From assembly GCA_910579185.1 (NCBI GenBank), contig CAJTTG010000009.1, positions 5,945 through 69,944 on the forward strand: a stretch of DNA of 64,000 bases, read 5' to 3'. This document shows, one piece after another, positions 55,211 to 63,956 of this stretch (within the stretch, counting starts at the first letter, position 1; each line of letters opens with the position of its first letter). The stretch is from an uncultured Muribaculaceae bacterium. GTDB lineage: Bacteria; Bacteroidota; Bacteroidia; Bacteroidales; Muribaculaceae. A program made the position numbers and the translations under genes. The notes beneath the pieces are model-generated. The model saw only the letters and a list, made by a program, of their open reading frames with translations. It had not been told where the DNA came from and made no database searches.

Positions 55211-55247
55211 ATAACAAGGGCTGCATTCTGTATGCAGCCCTTGTTAT
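55211..55247 (+). terminator. Intrinsic terminator of the WG-repeat gene
   Basis: A perfect 16-bp stem (ATAACAAGGGCTGCAT with its complement) around loop TCTGT; the lower part is A/T only, giving a bidirectional terminator. Confidence 0.85.
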
Positions 55248-55315
55248 ATTCCAGCCCAACCTTCGGGCAAAGCCCAGCAAAAAGGAATCAACCATTCAAC
55301 CATTCAACCATCGGG

Positions 55316-55772
55316 CAAAGCCCGACTGAATGAACGGAGTGAACGGCGGAAAACTTGGCTGTGTCGCAACAAAGCCCAATCTTTGCATCAGCAACGCAGA
55401 GGCTCGCTTCAAAAAAATCCGGGGATTTGTTTCATCATCAGAAAATTAATCCTTATTTTTGCCATGCTGAGAGGACTGTCCCCTCAGCGCGACATTTTGA
55501 AAAAGCGTTTACTTGACGCTTCTATTCTGACGTCCCAGGAACTTCGCAACTTCCCAAAAAGTCTTTGTCAGAATTGGAGCAACAGTAGATGCCATGTTGG
55601 ATATGTAACTCTATCCGCCGTGAGCCGTAGCCTTATTCATTGGGGATCGGTCCACCGCGCATACTTACATATTTTGCGTGGGCCTCTGCGTTGTTCCGTT
55701 CCCTACAAAGACAGGCAATGCGAAGGCCTCTGGACGTGGGAACGGGCAACAAGCACGGCACCACGCTTTTTT
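55316..55772 (+). ncRNA. Putative structured RNA element, copy 2
   Basis: Second copy of the element at 53114, nearly identical over the first 290 nt. P1 is CAACGCAGAGGC 55392-55403 with GCCTCTGCGTTG 55682-55693. The ATATGTA/TACATAT hairpin (55601-55607, 55666-55672) has a 58-nt apex instead of 9. The last stem is CCGTTCCC 55696-55703 with GGGAACGG 55738-55745, replacing CATTTCCA/TGGAAATG of copy 1 by three compensatory pair changes. CGTGG (55735-55739)/CCACG (55761-55765) plus a T-run (55767-55772) closes it. It lies 56 nt before the ATG of the nuclease-fold gene. Confidence 0.7.
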
Positions 55773-55828
55773 GTTTAATATCAATCTCCTTTTTGGTGTC
55801 AGTGGAGATCCAATCACAATTTATACCC

Positions 55829-56647
55829 ATGCTTATCACACAACCAATCAGTTTTCACAAATGGATGACCAATGAAGGATATAGCGAGAACACTGTGGCC
55901 TCACGAGTCTCTGAAATCAATCGTATAAAAGGAGCCTATCCCATGCTCGACAAGATGATCCAGAACGGAACCATTTCAAAAATTGAGGATGATTTTATCT
56001 ACTCTAAGGAAGATGCCAATGCAGGCAAACAGCCAAAGCACAACATCCCTATTTCCGGCAATGTTTACAATGGCACCGCTTCTTTACGAAGTGCCCTTCG
56101 CCTATACACGCGATTCTACCGTAGCGTAAATCCCTCTGCGATAAAAACACCACTCACACAACTAAAGGACTCGATTGTGAGCGTGATAGATTCCGCCAAC
56201 ATCACTTACAACAAAGCCCTCCAAAATTCAGTAAAGGCACGTATACAGATACCGCTGCTCAGTGTCCTCAAGCAAGCATTCCCAAATATAGAATGGGATA
56301 TGGAACAGACTATACAGGGAGCCTCGACAAACGACCGTGTTGACATTCTTGGTAGTTTAGATGAAAACACAGTTATAATCATAGAGATCGACAACACCCG
56401 GGCTGATCAGGTCACTAAAAAATACGTATCGCGTGAGGCTCTCGCCGAAGATAAAAATGTGATCTATATATCCGTGTGTTATTCCAACAATAATCAGCAT
56501 GCCGGGAGCTTTCGCACGGAAGTAGAGAAATACGTTGAATTTATTAAACGAGTGAACGAGACTCTGAATTACGGATCCGTATTTGAAAAAGTCTACGGAC
56601 ACGCCTGGATTAAAATATGCAACCTAACAAAAAACCAATCAGCATGA
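55829..56647 (+). CDS. Putative PD-(D/E)XK-fold protein
   Basis: 272 residues from ATG 55829 (MLITQPISFHKWMTNEGYSENTVASRV), which excludes the frame extension through the RNA element. Residues 8-40 resemble an integrase-like SAM/core-binding start (WMTNEGYSENTVASRVSEINRIK). The C-terminal third holds DRVDILG followed by IIIEIDNTRADQVTKKYVSR, a D...ExD pattern of restriction-nuclease-like folds with the usual Lys replaced by Asp/Arg. Activity not certain. Ends ATGA overlapping the LRR gene, so both are coupled. Confidence 0.6.
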   Translation: MLITQPISFHKWMTNEGYSENTVASRVSEINRIKGAYPMLDKMIQNGTISKIEDDFIYSKEDANAGKQPKHNIPISGNVYNGTASLRSALRLYTRFYRSVNPSAIKTPLTQLKDSIVSVIDSANITYNKALQNSVKARIQIPLLSVLKQAFPNIEWDMEQTIQGASTNDRVDILGSLDENTVIIIEIDNTRADQVTKKYVSREALAEDKNVIYISVCYSNNNQHAGSFRTEVEKYVEFIKRVNETLNYGSVFEKVYGHAWIKICNLTKNQSA

Positions 56648-57921
56648 AACAAAAACTGCTCTTTTTATTTTCATTTCTGTTAGCCGCCGTCTGCTCTCAT
56701 GCCGCAACCACAGTCACGGTGGACGGAATGGTTTATTCACTCTCCGACACCACCGCGACAGTCGCATCACAAAGCAAGAACAATGCACTGGCCGATGTCA
56801 TAATACCCGATCACATTGAATACGAAGGGAAATCATATTATGTCACATCCATTACCACGAGCGCGTTCTCTGGATGCACTGCTCTGACTTCGATATCAAT
56901 ACCCGGCTCGGTAACTTCTATTGGCAATGCTGCATTCTCTGGATGCACTGCTTTAAATAATATTATTTTTGAAGATGGTGAAGAGCCTCTTTCTCTCGGA
57001 GTCAATAGCAGCTCCCAAGGTCTATTTTATGATTGTCCAATTAAATCTTTATATCTTGGCAGAACCATTTCATATATTACCTCTGATAGATATCACACCT
57101 CTCCATTTAACAACAAATCGGAACTATCTTCTATTACAATAGGGAACAATGTCTCTTCAATTGATAGGGATGCATTTTATGGGTGCTCCGCTTTGACTTC
57201 AATCTCAATTCCCAGCTCGGTAACTTCTATTGGCAATTATGCTTTCTCGGGATGTACTGCTTTAAATAATGTTATTTTTGAAGATGGTGAAGAGCCTCTT
57301 TCTCTCGGATTCAATAGCAGCACCCAAGGTCTATTTTATGATTGTCCCTTAGAAACGTTACATATTGGCAGATCTATTTCATACCCAACTTATGCAACTG
57401 TATACATTACTTATGGATACTCTCCATTTTATAACAAAAAAACGATTAAAAACATTACGTTCGGTAAATATTTTAAGGATATCCCAAGCTATGCTTTCTC
57501 AGGATGCTCAAACATCGAGTCTTTAATCCTCCCCGATTCATTAGCCACATTAGGAAGTAATGCTTTTTATGGCTGCTCATCATTATCATCAATAGATATT
57601 CCAAATTCTGCCACATTTACTTCTATTGGAGAATTGGCGTTTGGTGGCTGCTCTGCTTTGACTTCAATCTCAATCCCAAGCTCGGTAACTTCTATTGGCA
57701 ATAAAGCTTTCTATCATTGCACTGCTCTGACTTCGATATCTATCCCCAGCTCCGTAACTTCTATTGGAGAATCTGCATTTTATGATTGCAGCTCTCTCAA
57801 AACTGTAATCATTGAAGATTCTGAAACCACACTTGATATGTATCGAAAAGTAAGCGGCTTTGGTTCATATTTTTATAACTGTCCAATTGAATACCTCTAT
57901 ATAGGTCGTAATATTATATAG
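56644..57921 (+). pseudogene. BspA-like leucine-rich repeat protein, 5' part
   Basis: Signal peptide MKQKLLFLFSFLLAAVCSHA; then BspA-type LRR units such as FSGCTALTSISIPSSVTSIGN. The frame stops at TAG 57919-57921 because of a 17-bp tandem duplication at 57900-57933. Removing one unit joins it to the frame at 57934 onward and yields 839 residues without a stop. BspA-like proteins are surface-exposed and bind host or microbial ligands; the stop leaves a truncated 425-residue product. Confidence 0.85.
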
Positions 57922-57933
57922 GTCGTAATATTA
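57900..57933 (+). repeat. 17-bp tandem duplication disrupting the LRR gene
   Basis: Unit TATAGGTCGTAATATTA occurs twice in tandem (57900-57916, 57917-57933). 17 is not a multiple of three, so it shifts frame from IGRNI to a premature TAG. Confidence 0.9.
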
Positions 57934-59180
57934 ACTATTTTTTTAGTAGTGGCCCAGACACTCTAGGCTTTACTACAGGCGAAATACCCTTTGGTAACTT
58001 ATCATCGCTAAGATCAGTCGTTATTGGCGATTTTGTGACGGAATTAGGCGATGGTTTTTTTCAAAAATGTAGCGCCCTACAGAATGTCTACTTATCGAAA
58101 AGACTCATTGCCATTGGTTCAAGAGCATTTAAGAGTTCTACCGCAATTCGAGAAATCCGTTGTGCAGCCGAGACTCCACCGGCAACAGGAGATGATGTAT
58201 TCCCTACTGAGATCTATTCCTTTACAACATTGTCTGTACCCTCATCATCACAAAGCGATTATTCAGCGGCTGCTGTGTGGAAGGAATTCATGCATGTTGA
58301 TAATTTCAACCCGGGCTCACGTGAAATAAATGGTATCTATTACATTCTAAACAATTCTACAGAAACTGCAATGGTCACGTACCAAAAGCAGAATGACATG
58401 AGCAACTATCAGGGTTTGACCAATGTCGTCATTCCTGAAACGATTGAATACAATGATGTCACTTACACCATTGTAGGTGTCGGGCCGGAGGCATTCAACT
58501 ATTGCTGGGGACTGAAGTCTATCTCGCTGCCTGAAACCATCGAGAGCATTGACACTCTTGCTTTCGGTTACTGCACTTCGCTCCGCTCGATAGAAATACC
58601 CAACAGCGTGAAAACCATCGGCAACGAGGCATTCACCGGATGCAGCGCGCTTAGCTCCGCCTCCATCGGCGAAGCCGTGGAGAGCATCGGCGATTACGGA
58701 TTCTTCGGCTGCACGGGGCTGAGTGAGATCACGGTACCGCAATCTGTGACACATATCGGGGAATATGCATTCATGGGGGTTCACTGGCTCAATGAAGTGC
58801 ATGCAGAATCGATAATCCCCTCCGACGCACACGCCACAGCATTCAGCACCACAGCCTACAAGAATGCCACGCTATACGTGCCGGCCGGAACTCTCGCCAC
58901 CTATCAGGCTCACCCTACATGGAGCAAGTTCCTGAATATGGAGGTTGACAATGGCACCATGAGCATCGATGAGATAAGCCGCGACGGCGAAATTGAGGTG
59001 ACGGCGCATGGAACCACCATAAGCATCAGCGGCAAGGATGACACAGATGTGGCCATGGTCTATGATCTCGACGGGCGCCTGCTGCTCTCCACGACCGACA
59101 GCGTATTCACGGTCAACACCGGCAGTGGCGTAGTCGTGGTCAGCATCAACGGCAAAGCCTACAAGATAGCTCTGCGCTGA
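57934..59180 (+). pseudogene. BspA-like leucine-rich repeat protein, 3' part
   Basis: Frame 0 continues the LRR protein: NYFFSSGPDTLGF... ELGDGFFQKCSALQNVYLSKR, then LRR units (FNYCWGLKSISLPETIESIDT, FTGCSALSSASIGEAVESIGD), a linker and a C-terminal beta domain ending GSGVVVVSINGKAYKIALR, a sorting-type tail as in many Bacteroidales BspA proteins. Only an internal ATG at 58035 could start it separately. Confidence 0.85.
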
Positions 59181-59219
59181 CCATCCCCTTAAGAGATTGA
59201 AAAACACACACCCACACCA

Positions 59220-59260
59220 GCCGGCATGCAATCCGCAGCGGATTGCATGCCGGCACTTTT
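59220..59260 (+). terminator. Intrinsic terminator of the LRR gene
   Basis: A 15-bp perfect stem (59220-59234 with 59240-59254, loop GCAGC) followed by ACTTTTAT. Confidence 0.85.
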
Positions 59261-59484
59261 ATGCCTCGCCCCCAAGAATGTGGTTTCTATGAAATATTAG
59301 CATAACAGGATTAAGAATAATCTTATGCAATTATCAACAAATAAAATAGCAAATGTAAATAGATTGATTTGCAAATCCAAAATTTAATATTAACTTTGCA
59401 ATTAATTGACTTTACGTATATTATGATGAATAGATGCAAATCCAATATTATGGCGATGCAAATTAACAATTACTAAGAGCGCAA
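59261..59484 (+). promoter_or_regulatory. AT-rich upstream region of the Fic gene with repeated TGCAAAT boxes
   Basis: No gene. TAACTTTG at about 59392-59399 is a -7 box. TGCAAATCCAA occurs at about 59370 and 59434, and a third GCAAAT at about 59458; these three sites surround the promoter and leader and could be operators for Fic autoregulation or an unlinked regulator. Confidence 0.4.
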
Positions 59485-60678
59485 ATGAATATATCTCGAT
59501 TACAATTGCCAGCAATATCCTTTGATATGTCAATTACTGACCTTATTATGGAACTGGAGAAACTACGTTACAAGGAATTCGTTGGTATGACCAATCCTTT
59601 TATATTCAATCAGATAAGAGGTATCTTCCAAATGTTGGAGAGTGTTGGGTCCAGTAGAATAGAGGGTAATAACACTACTATAATGGATTATGTGGAGAAC
59701 ACAAAAATAGATGATTCTCCTCAGCATACCCCTATGGAACAAATAAAAGAGATTCAGAATATTGAGAACGCAATGCGATATATTGAGGACAATATTCAAG
59801 ATATACCGATTTCTGCAAAGTTTATAAGAGAATTGCACCAAATCACAGTTGCTGGTCTTAGCTATATGAAAGAGGGGGCAGCACATCCTGGATGTTTTAG
59901 AGAACAGAATGTTCGTATTGGGGGTTCTAAGCATATTCCAGTTGATTATACACAAGTAATTCCCCTAATGGAGGAATTAATTGAATTTGTCAATAAAAAT
60001 GATGCACCTAAGTACGATTTACTTAAAATAGCAATAGCTCATCATAGATTCGTATGGATACATCCTTTTGAAAATGGGAATGGTCGAGTGGTTCGATTAT
60101 TCACATATGCTCTGTTGTTAAAATTAGTTTTCAAAAGCAGAGAAAGAATAATAAATCCTACTGCTGTTTTTTGCTCTAATCGGGATGATTATTACTCATA
60201 TCTTTCCAGAGCTGATAAGGGAACCGATGAAGGTATGTTAGCATGGGCCGAATATATGCTTAGAGGATTGAAGATTGAACTTGAGAAAATTGATCGGTTG
60301 TCTAATCCAAATATTTTAAGAGATAAAGTGCTCCTTCCAAGTTTGGAAGATGCTTTTTCTCGTAAATTTTTAACTCCAGAAGCTTATGCAATTCTTGTCG
60401 TAGCAGTTAAGGCTGATAAACAAATAATACAGTCAGGTGATTTAGTCAGAGCATTACCCAATAAATCAAGTTCTGACAGATCAAGACTTATACGAGGATT
60501 GATTAATGACAAGATGTTAGCGCCAGTGTCAGAAGGCGCACGGAAATACTATCCTGTCTTCTCAAACAATTATCTACTACGCAGCATTTTACGTGTACTT
60601 GACCGAGAAGGTTTTTTACCCGTAAACTCTGGTATTGACAGCGTTGAAGAAACAATTAAAGAAGATATAATTTATTGA
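59485..60678 (+). CDS. Fic family AMP-transferase
   Basis: 397 residues. Inhibitory motif SSRIEGN near residue 53-59 (the S/TxxxE(G/N) type of class II Fic proteins), then the Fic core HPFENGNGR (catalytic His about 193) and a C-terminal winged-helix-like domain (LLPSLEDAFSRKFLTPEAYAILVVAVKA... ALPNKSSSDRSRLIRG). Fic enzymes AMPylate target proteins; this layout is self-inhibited. Sequence is much AT-richer than neighbours (many AAA/TTA codons), suggesting transfer. Promoter region holds repeated TGCAAAT boxes. Confidence 0.9.
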   Translation: MNISRLQLPAISFDMSITDLIMELEKLRYKEFVGMTNPFIFNQIRGIFQMLESVGSSRIEGNNTTIMDYVENTKIDDSPQHTPMEQIKEIQNIENAMRYIEDNIQDIPISAKFIRELHQITVAGLSYMKEGAAHPGCFREQNVRIGGSKHIPVDYTQVIPLMEELIEFVNKNDAPKYDLLKIAIAHHRFVWIHPFENGNGRVVRLFTYALLLKLVFKSRERIINPTAVFCSNRDDYYSYLSRADKGTDEGMLAWAEYMLRGLKIELEKIDRLSNPNILRDKVLLPSLEDAFSRKFLTPEAYAILVVAVKADKQIIQSGDLVRALPNKSSSDRSRLIRGLINDKMLAPVSEGARKYYPVFSNNYLLRSILRVLDREGFLPVNSGIDSVEETIKEDIIY

Positions 60679-61088
60679 TAATCTTCATTTCATGTGGTGC
60701 TATATCTGGAAGGATAGCAAGAATGATAGTATCATTTTTATCCACAAAGATTATTTTAATACGCTAATATCCAGGAGGGTAACAAGGTTATTTCACCAAA
60801 AGATATTTGAAAATCCTTAAACCTTTTAAAATCATAGTTCTTAAAGAAATTTCGTATTATTTTTTCAAGTATAAGTATATCGCACTTTAGCTCATGTCGA
60901 TCATATTTTAGTTTATCTGTGTCGAAAAAATATTGTAATATATTTGCGTCATTAGGATTAATTGAAACTCCGTATCGTTTAAGGCGTCACACATACGAAA
61001 TAATTTCATTCCTGACACATACGAATCGGGGATTTCATTCGTGCGTTAGTGTCCATCTTCTAAAATATATCGGCCAGGGGGGTGACAC
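60679..61088. other. AT-rich non-coding stretch after the Fic gene
   Basis: About 410 bp with no credible gene. Contains a TATATTTG box (about 60938) and an imperfect direct repeat CACATACGAA...TTTCATTC at 60990-61011 and 61016-61040, the second with an internal palindrome ACGAAT/ATTCGT. A possible remnant of an insertion. Confidence 0.4.
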
Positions 61089-61115
61089 AAAAAAACCACC
61101 CTTTTTCAAGAGTGG
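61089..61115 (-). terminator. Intrinsic terminator of the DUF2795 gene
   Basis: On the minus strand CCACTCTT-GAAA-AAGGGTGG (one G-U pair) followed by seven Ts. Confidence 0.85.
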
Positions 61116-61165
61116 CTTAAGTTATAAATCGCTGACTATTAAATCAGTAACCCCGAATTTCTGCG

Positions 61166-61387
61166 TTAATATTCGTCCTCGTTGAAGAGGAAGTCTTCTT
61201 TGGAGGGGTAGTCGGGCCAGATGTCCTCGATGCATTCGTAGGTTTCGCCTTCGTCCTCTATCTCCTGAAGGTTTTCGATCACCTCGAGGGGCGCGCCGGA
61301 GCGCATGGCGTAGTCAATGAGTTCCTCGCGTGTTGCAGGCCAGGGAGCGTCTTCAAGTTTTGATGCTAATTCCAGTGTCCAGTACAT
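61166..61387 (-). CDS. DUF2795 small acidic protein
   Basis: 73 residues. MYWTLELASKLEDAPWPATREELIDYAMRSGAPLEVIENLQEIEDEGE matches DUF2795 of Bacteroidota; very acidic C-terminus (DFLFNEDEY). Function unknown. Own promoter (TACTTTTG at 61439-61446) and a strong terminator. Confidence 0.88.
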   Translation of the reverse strand: MYWTLELASKLEDAPWPATREELIDYAMRSGAPLEVIENLQEIEDEGETYECIEDIWPDYPSKEDFLFNEDEY

Positions 61388-61438
61388 AGTTATGATGTTT
61401 TTGTTGTTTTACAAAAGAGGGTAGCTATTTTCGTGCCG

Positions 61439-61446
61439 CAAAAGTA
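61439..61446 (-). promoter_or_regulatory. -7 box of DUF2795 gene
   Basis: Minus-strand TACTTTTG, 51 bases upstream of the ATG. Confidence 0.55.
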
Positions 61447-61461
61447 ATTATTTTCTACTAA

Positions 61462-62019
61462 CTAACAATCTTTCTGCCAAAATATTTCATCGACATCCCG
61501 TATTATATTGTTAAATCGGGCTAAAACAAAGAGGAAGTCGCTCAGGCGGTTCATGAAGCGGATCACGGCCGGATCCACCGGTGCCGTGCCATCGAGGCTG
61601 ATGATCCGGCGTTCGGCGCGGCGGCACACGGTGCGCGCCACATGGGTTCGGGCAGCAGCTTCGGTTCCGCCAGGAAGCACGAACCGGTTGATGGCCGGAA
61701 GCCGCGAGTCGAGCATGTCGATCATTTTTTCAAGCCTCACGATCGTCTGATCGTCGGCTCCGGGAGGGAGTTGAAATTCGCCGTCGGGATCACATGCCAG
61801 ATAGCCGCCTATGTCGAAAAGGCGATGTTGAATCCATGTAAGCATATCGGCCACCTCCGGAGTCGGAGCTTGCGAGGCCACCAGTCCGATATGTGAGTTG
61901 AGTTCGTCGACAGTACCATAGGCTTCGAGCCTTGGCGCGTCCTTGGCCACGCGTGCGCCCCCCACCAGAGAGGTGGTGCCGCTATCGCCTGTTCGGGTAT
62001 ATACGATGCTTTTTTTCAT
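61462..62019 (-). CDS. PduO-type cob(I)alamin adenosyltransferase
   Basis: 185 residues from ATG 62019 (MKKSIVYTRTGDSGTTSLVGG); a second ATG at 62028 adds three residues. TRTGDSGTTSL is the ATP-binding loop of the PduO/EutT family, with RTVCRRAERR and RLSDFLFVLARF closing the active site. It adenosylates cobalamin, ATP-dependent. Own promoter upstream. Confidence 0.95.
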   Translation of the reverse strand: MKKSIVYTRTGDSGTTSLVGGARVAKDAPRLEAYGTVDELNSHIGLVASQAPTPEVADMLTWIQHRLFDIGGYLACDPDGEFQLPPGADDQTIVRLEKMIDMLDSRLPAINRFVLPGGTEAAARTHVARTVCRRAERRIISLDGTAPVDPAVIRFMNRLSDFLFVLARFNNIIRDVDEIFWQKDC

Positions 62020-62061
62020 TGCGGTCACAGATTATGTCCAATCCGCCGGATTAGCGGACTG

Positions 62062-62093
62062 CAAACCTACGCAATATTTTATAAAAATGCAAC
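62062..62093 (-). promoter_or_regulatory. Promoter of the adenosyltransferase gene
   Basis: Minus-strand GTTG (62090-62093), 20-nt spacer, TAGGTTTG (62062-62069). Confidence 0.6.
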
Positions 62094-62109
62094 AGGTCCG
62101 CGCCAGTCC

Positions 62110-62322
62110 CTATGGCTCAAGGCGCGAGATGTACGGCTCGAAGAAATTACGTTTGAGCACATTGGATATCTTCAGCAGCAGTTCAGTGTCGATACTGGTG
62201 CGGTTGAAGATCTTGTAGACGTTCGTGCGGTTACAGTTAAGCTTTCTTGAAAGCCAAACCACTGACCGCTCCTGATTCCGAAGCTCCTCCTCGATAATCT
62301 TCCCTATAAAAATCTGGCTCAT
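62110..62322 (-). CDS. Small helix-turn-helix protein
   Basis: 70 residues from ATG 62322 (MSQIFIGKIIEEELRNQERSVVWLSRKLNCNRTNVYKIFNRTSIDTELLLKISNVLKRNFF). The pattern is an XRE-type HTH (VVWLSRKLNCNRTNVYKIF) with little else. Probably a DNA-binding protein; related small HTH proteins occur widely in Bacteroidales, target unknown. Confidence 0.75.
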   Translation of the reverse strand: MSQIFIGKIIEEELRNQERSVVWLSRKLNCNRTNVYKIFNRTSIDTELLLKISNVLKRNFFEPYISRLEP

Positions 62323-62790
62323 AAATAATAAAAATGGGGCGGAAACGAACAACACCTATCTTGCAGCCTGAGGCACCGCCAAGCGCCTTTGTCCCAAAAT
62401 ACGGATTGCTCGTTCTCGCCCCTTATTCCTGATGGGGGTGGAAGTGCAGTGTATTCCCTGGACAGTGTGGATTTTGGCGGTTTCCAGACAAAGGGAAAAA
62501 TCTTGATCCCCGTAGCTGCCGGATGCTCCCGGCTTCACGGTCTCAATTTTCTGTTTGCTATCGTATCTTTCACCGGATGATGAGGAATCTCCATTCCGCC
62601 GGATTCGTTAAATATGTAATTGTGTATGAGGTAAAGAGCTTTTAAAACTTGTTTCTAATCCCTATTACTTCATGTTGGTTACAAATATAGCACCTTATTT
62701 CTCGTTTTGCAATTTTTCTGCGGTATTTTTACACTTTTTCAGACATTTAATAGCCCACCGGGCACGAATCGTCACCATCGGCCTACACTA
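62323..62790. other. Intergenic region without a supported gene
   Basis: Two short open frames are present on each strand but neither has a convincing start or family. No clear promoter or hairpin was assigned. The lrgB stop lies at 62791. Confidence 0.5.
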
Positions 62791-63498
62791 TCAGACACCC
62801 ATCAGCGACAGGATGCTCGGCGTCAGCATCGCCGTCAGCATTCCGTTGACCGTAAGGCCCAGCGAGGCCCACGCACCATAGCGGTATCCGGCCGCCGATA
62901 TCGCCATCGATGTACCCACGGCATGCGCTGCCGTTCCCATCGACAAACCCTGCGCGACAGGGCTGCGGACTCCGCTTATTGCCATAACCCGGAATCCGGT
63001 CATACCACCGAAGATCCCCACGCAGACAACGACGGCTGCCGACAACGCCGGAATGCCGCCAACAGCTTGTGTGACCTCCATGGCGATCGGCGTTGTAACC
63101 GACTTGGAAGCCAGCGACAGAACCACCTCCCTCGATGCCCCGAGCCATTGCGCCACAAGCACCACCGACACAATACCGGCCACACATCCGGCCAGCTCAG
63201 CCATCAGAATGAACAAAGCCTGACGGCGGATCGAGGCCAACTGACGATAGAGCGGCACCCCGAGAGCCACTACCGCAGGCTTCAGCCAGAAAGATATCAG
63301 ATCGCCACCGGCGGCATAGCTCGAATAAGACACACCACCGAGCTTCAGAACAGCGATCAGCACCACGATCGTGATCAATATCGGGTTGAAAAACACGTTT
63401 CCCCACCGACGCGACAGACGCGACGCAACGATAAACACGGCGAACGTCAGCGCAAGCAACACATAGCTGTTGCCAAGTATATTACTTTCCTCCACCAT
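62791..63498 (-). CDS. lrgB: LrgB family membrane protein
   Basis: 235 residues, about seven TM helices. KPAVVALGVPLYRQ and SKSVTTPIAMEVTQAVGG are LrgB/CidB signatures. Acts with LrgA; members modulate murein hydrolase release or transport pyruvate or glycolate in other bacteria. Overlaps the lrgA-like gene by 17 nt. Confidence 0.92.
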   Translation of the reverse strand: MVEESNILGNSYVLLALTFAVFIVASRLSRRWGNVFFNPILITIVVLIAVLKLGGVSYSSYAAGGDLISFWLKPAVVALGVPLYRQLASIRRQALFILMAELAGCVAGIVSVVLVAQWLGASREVVLSLASKSVTTPIAMEVTQAVGGIPALSAAVVVCVGIFGGMTGFRVMAISGVRSPVAQGLSMGTAAHAVGTSMAISAAGYRYGAWASLGLTVNGMLTAMLTPSILSLMGV

Positions 63499-63847
63499 TG
63501 CGCGACAGATATTTTCTACATAACTGATGAAACCACCCGGTCACACCGAGAACTAACACCGTACTCACCGCCGCCGCAACCACTATCGGCAGCCACTGCT
63601 CGCGGATAAGCCCGAAATGCTCCATGAGCCCCACTCCGGCCGGAACAAAGAAAAAGCCGAGATTCCTGACCAGAAAATCGGCCGTGCCCTCCACCTGACG
63701 CAGCTTAACCACGCCTCCCTGAAGAGCCGCAGCAAGCAGAAGCATACCGACAACCGACGACGGCACAGGAATCCCCGTGAGCCACACCGTCAGCTCCCCC
63801 AGAGCGAGAAACGCAAAAATTATTGAAAGTTGAAAAATCACAATCAT
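63482..63847 (-). CDS. lrgA: CidA/LrgA holin-like protein
   Basis: 121 residues with four TM helices: FQLSIIFAFLALGELTVWLTGIPVPSSVVGMLLL and FVPAGVGLMEHF show the LrgA/CidA fold. Forms a holin-like complex with LrgB. First gene of a two-gene operon under a TAACTTTG box. Confidence 0.9.
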   Translation of the reverse strand: MIVIFQLSIIFAFLALGELTVWLTGIPVPSSVVGMLLLAAALQGGVVKLRQVEGTADFLVRNLGFFFVPAGVGLMEHFGLIREQWLPIVVAAAVSTVLVLGVTGWFHQLCRKYLSRNGGGK

Positions 63848-63870
63848 ACCTGAGATCCATTTATGGGGCG

Positions 63871-63878
63871 CAAAGTTA
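63871..63878 (-). promoter_or_regulatory. -7 box of lrgAB
   Basis: Minus-strand TAACTTTG, 23 bases upstream of the lrgA ATG, with a CTTG about 17 bp further upstream. Confidence 0.6.
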
Positions 63879-63956
63879 ACTTATTTTTTCCATGCCAAGA
63901 CATAATCTTTCTAAAAAATCGCACAATAGCTGCAACTTAGCCCCGACAGACTTGTT

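Noticed and set aside
55383..55778. Apparent 131-residue protein in RNA copy 2
   Set aside because: The same frame is broken or different in copy 1, and base changes follow stems, not codons.
60919..61185. 88-residue frame in the Fic downstream region
   Set aside because: It runs across the terminator of the opposite gene and into that gene; no family.
62356..62580. Two overlapping short frames on opposite strands (60 and 63 residues)
   Set aside because: No family or promoter; either could be chance.
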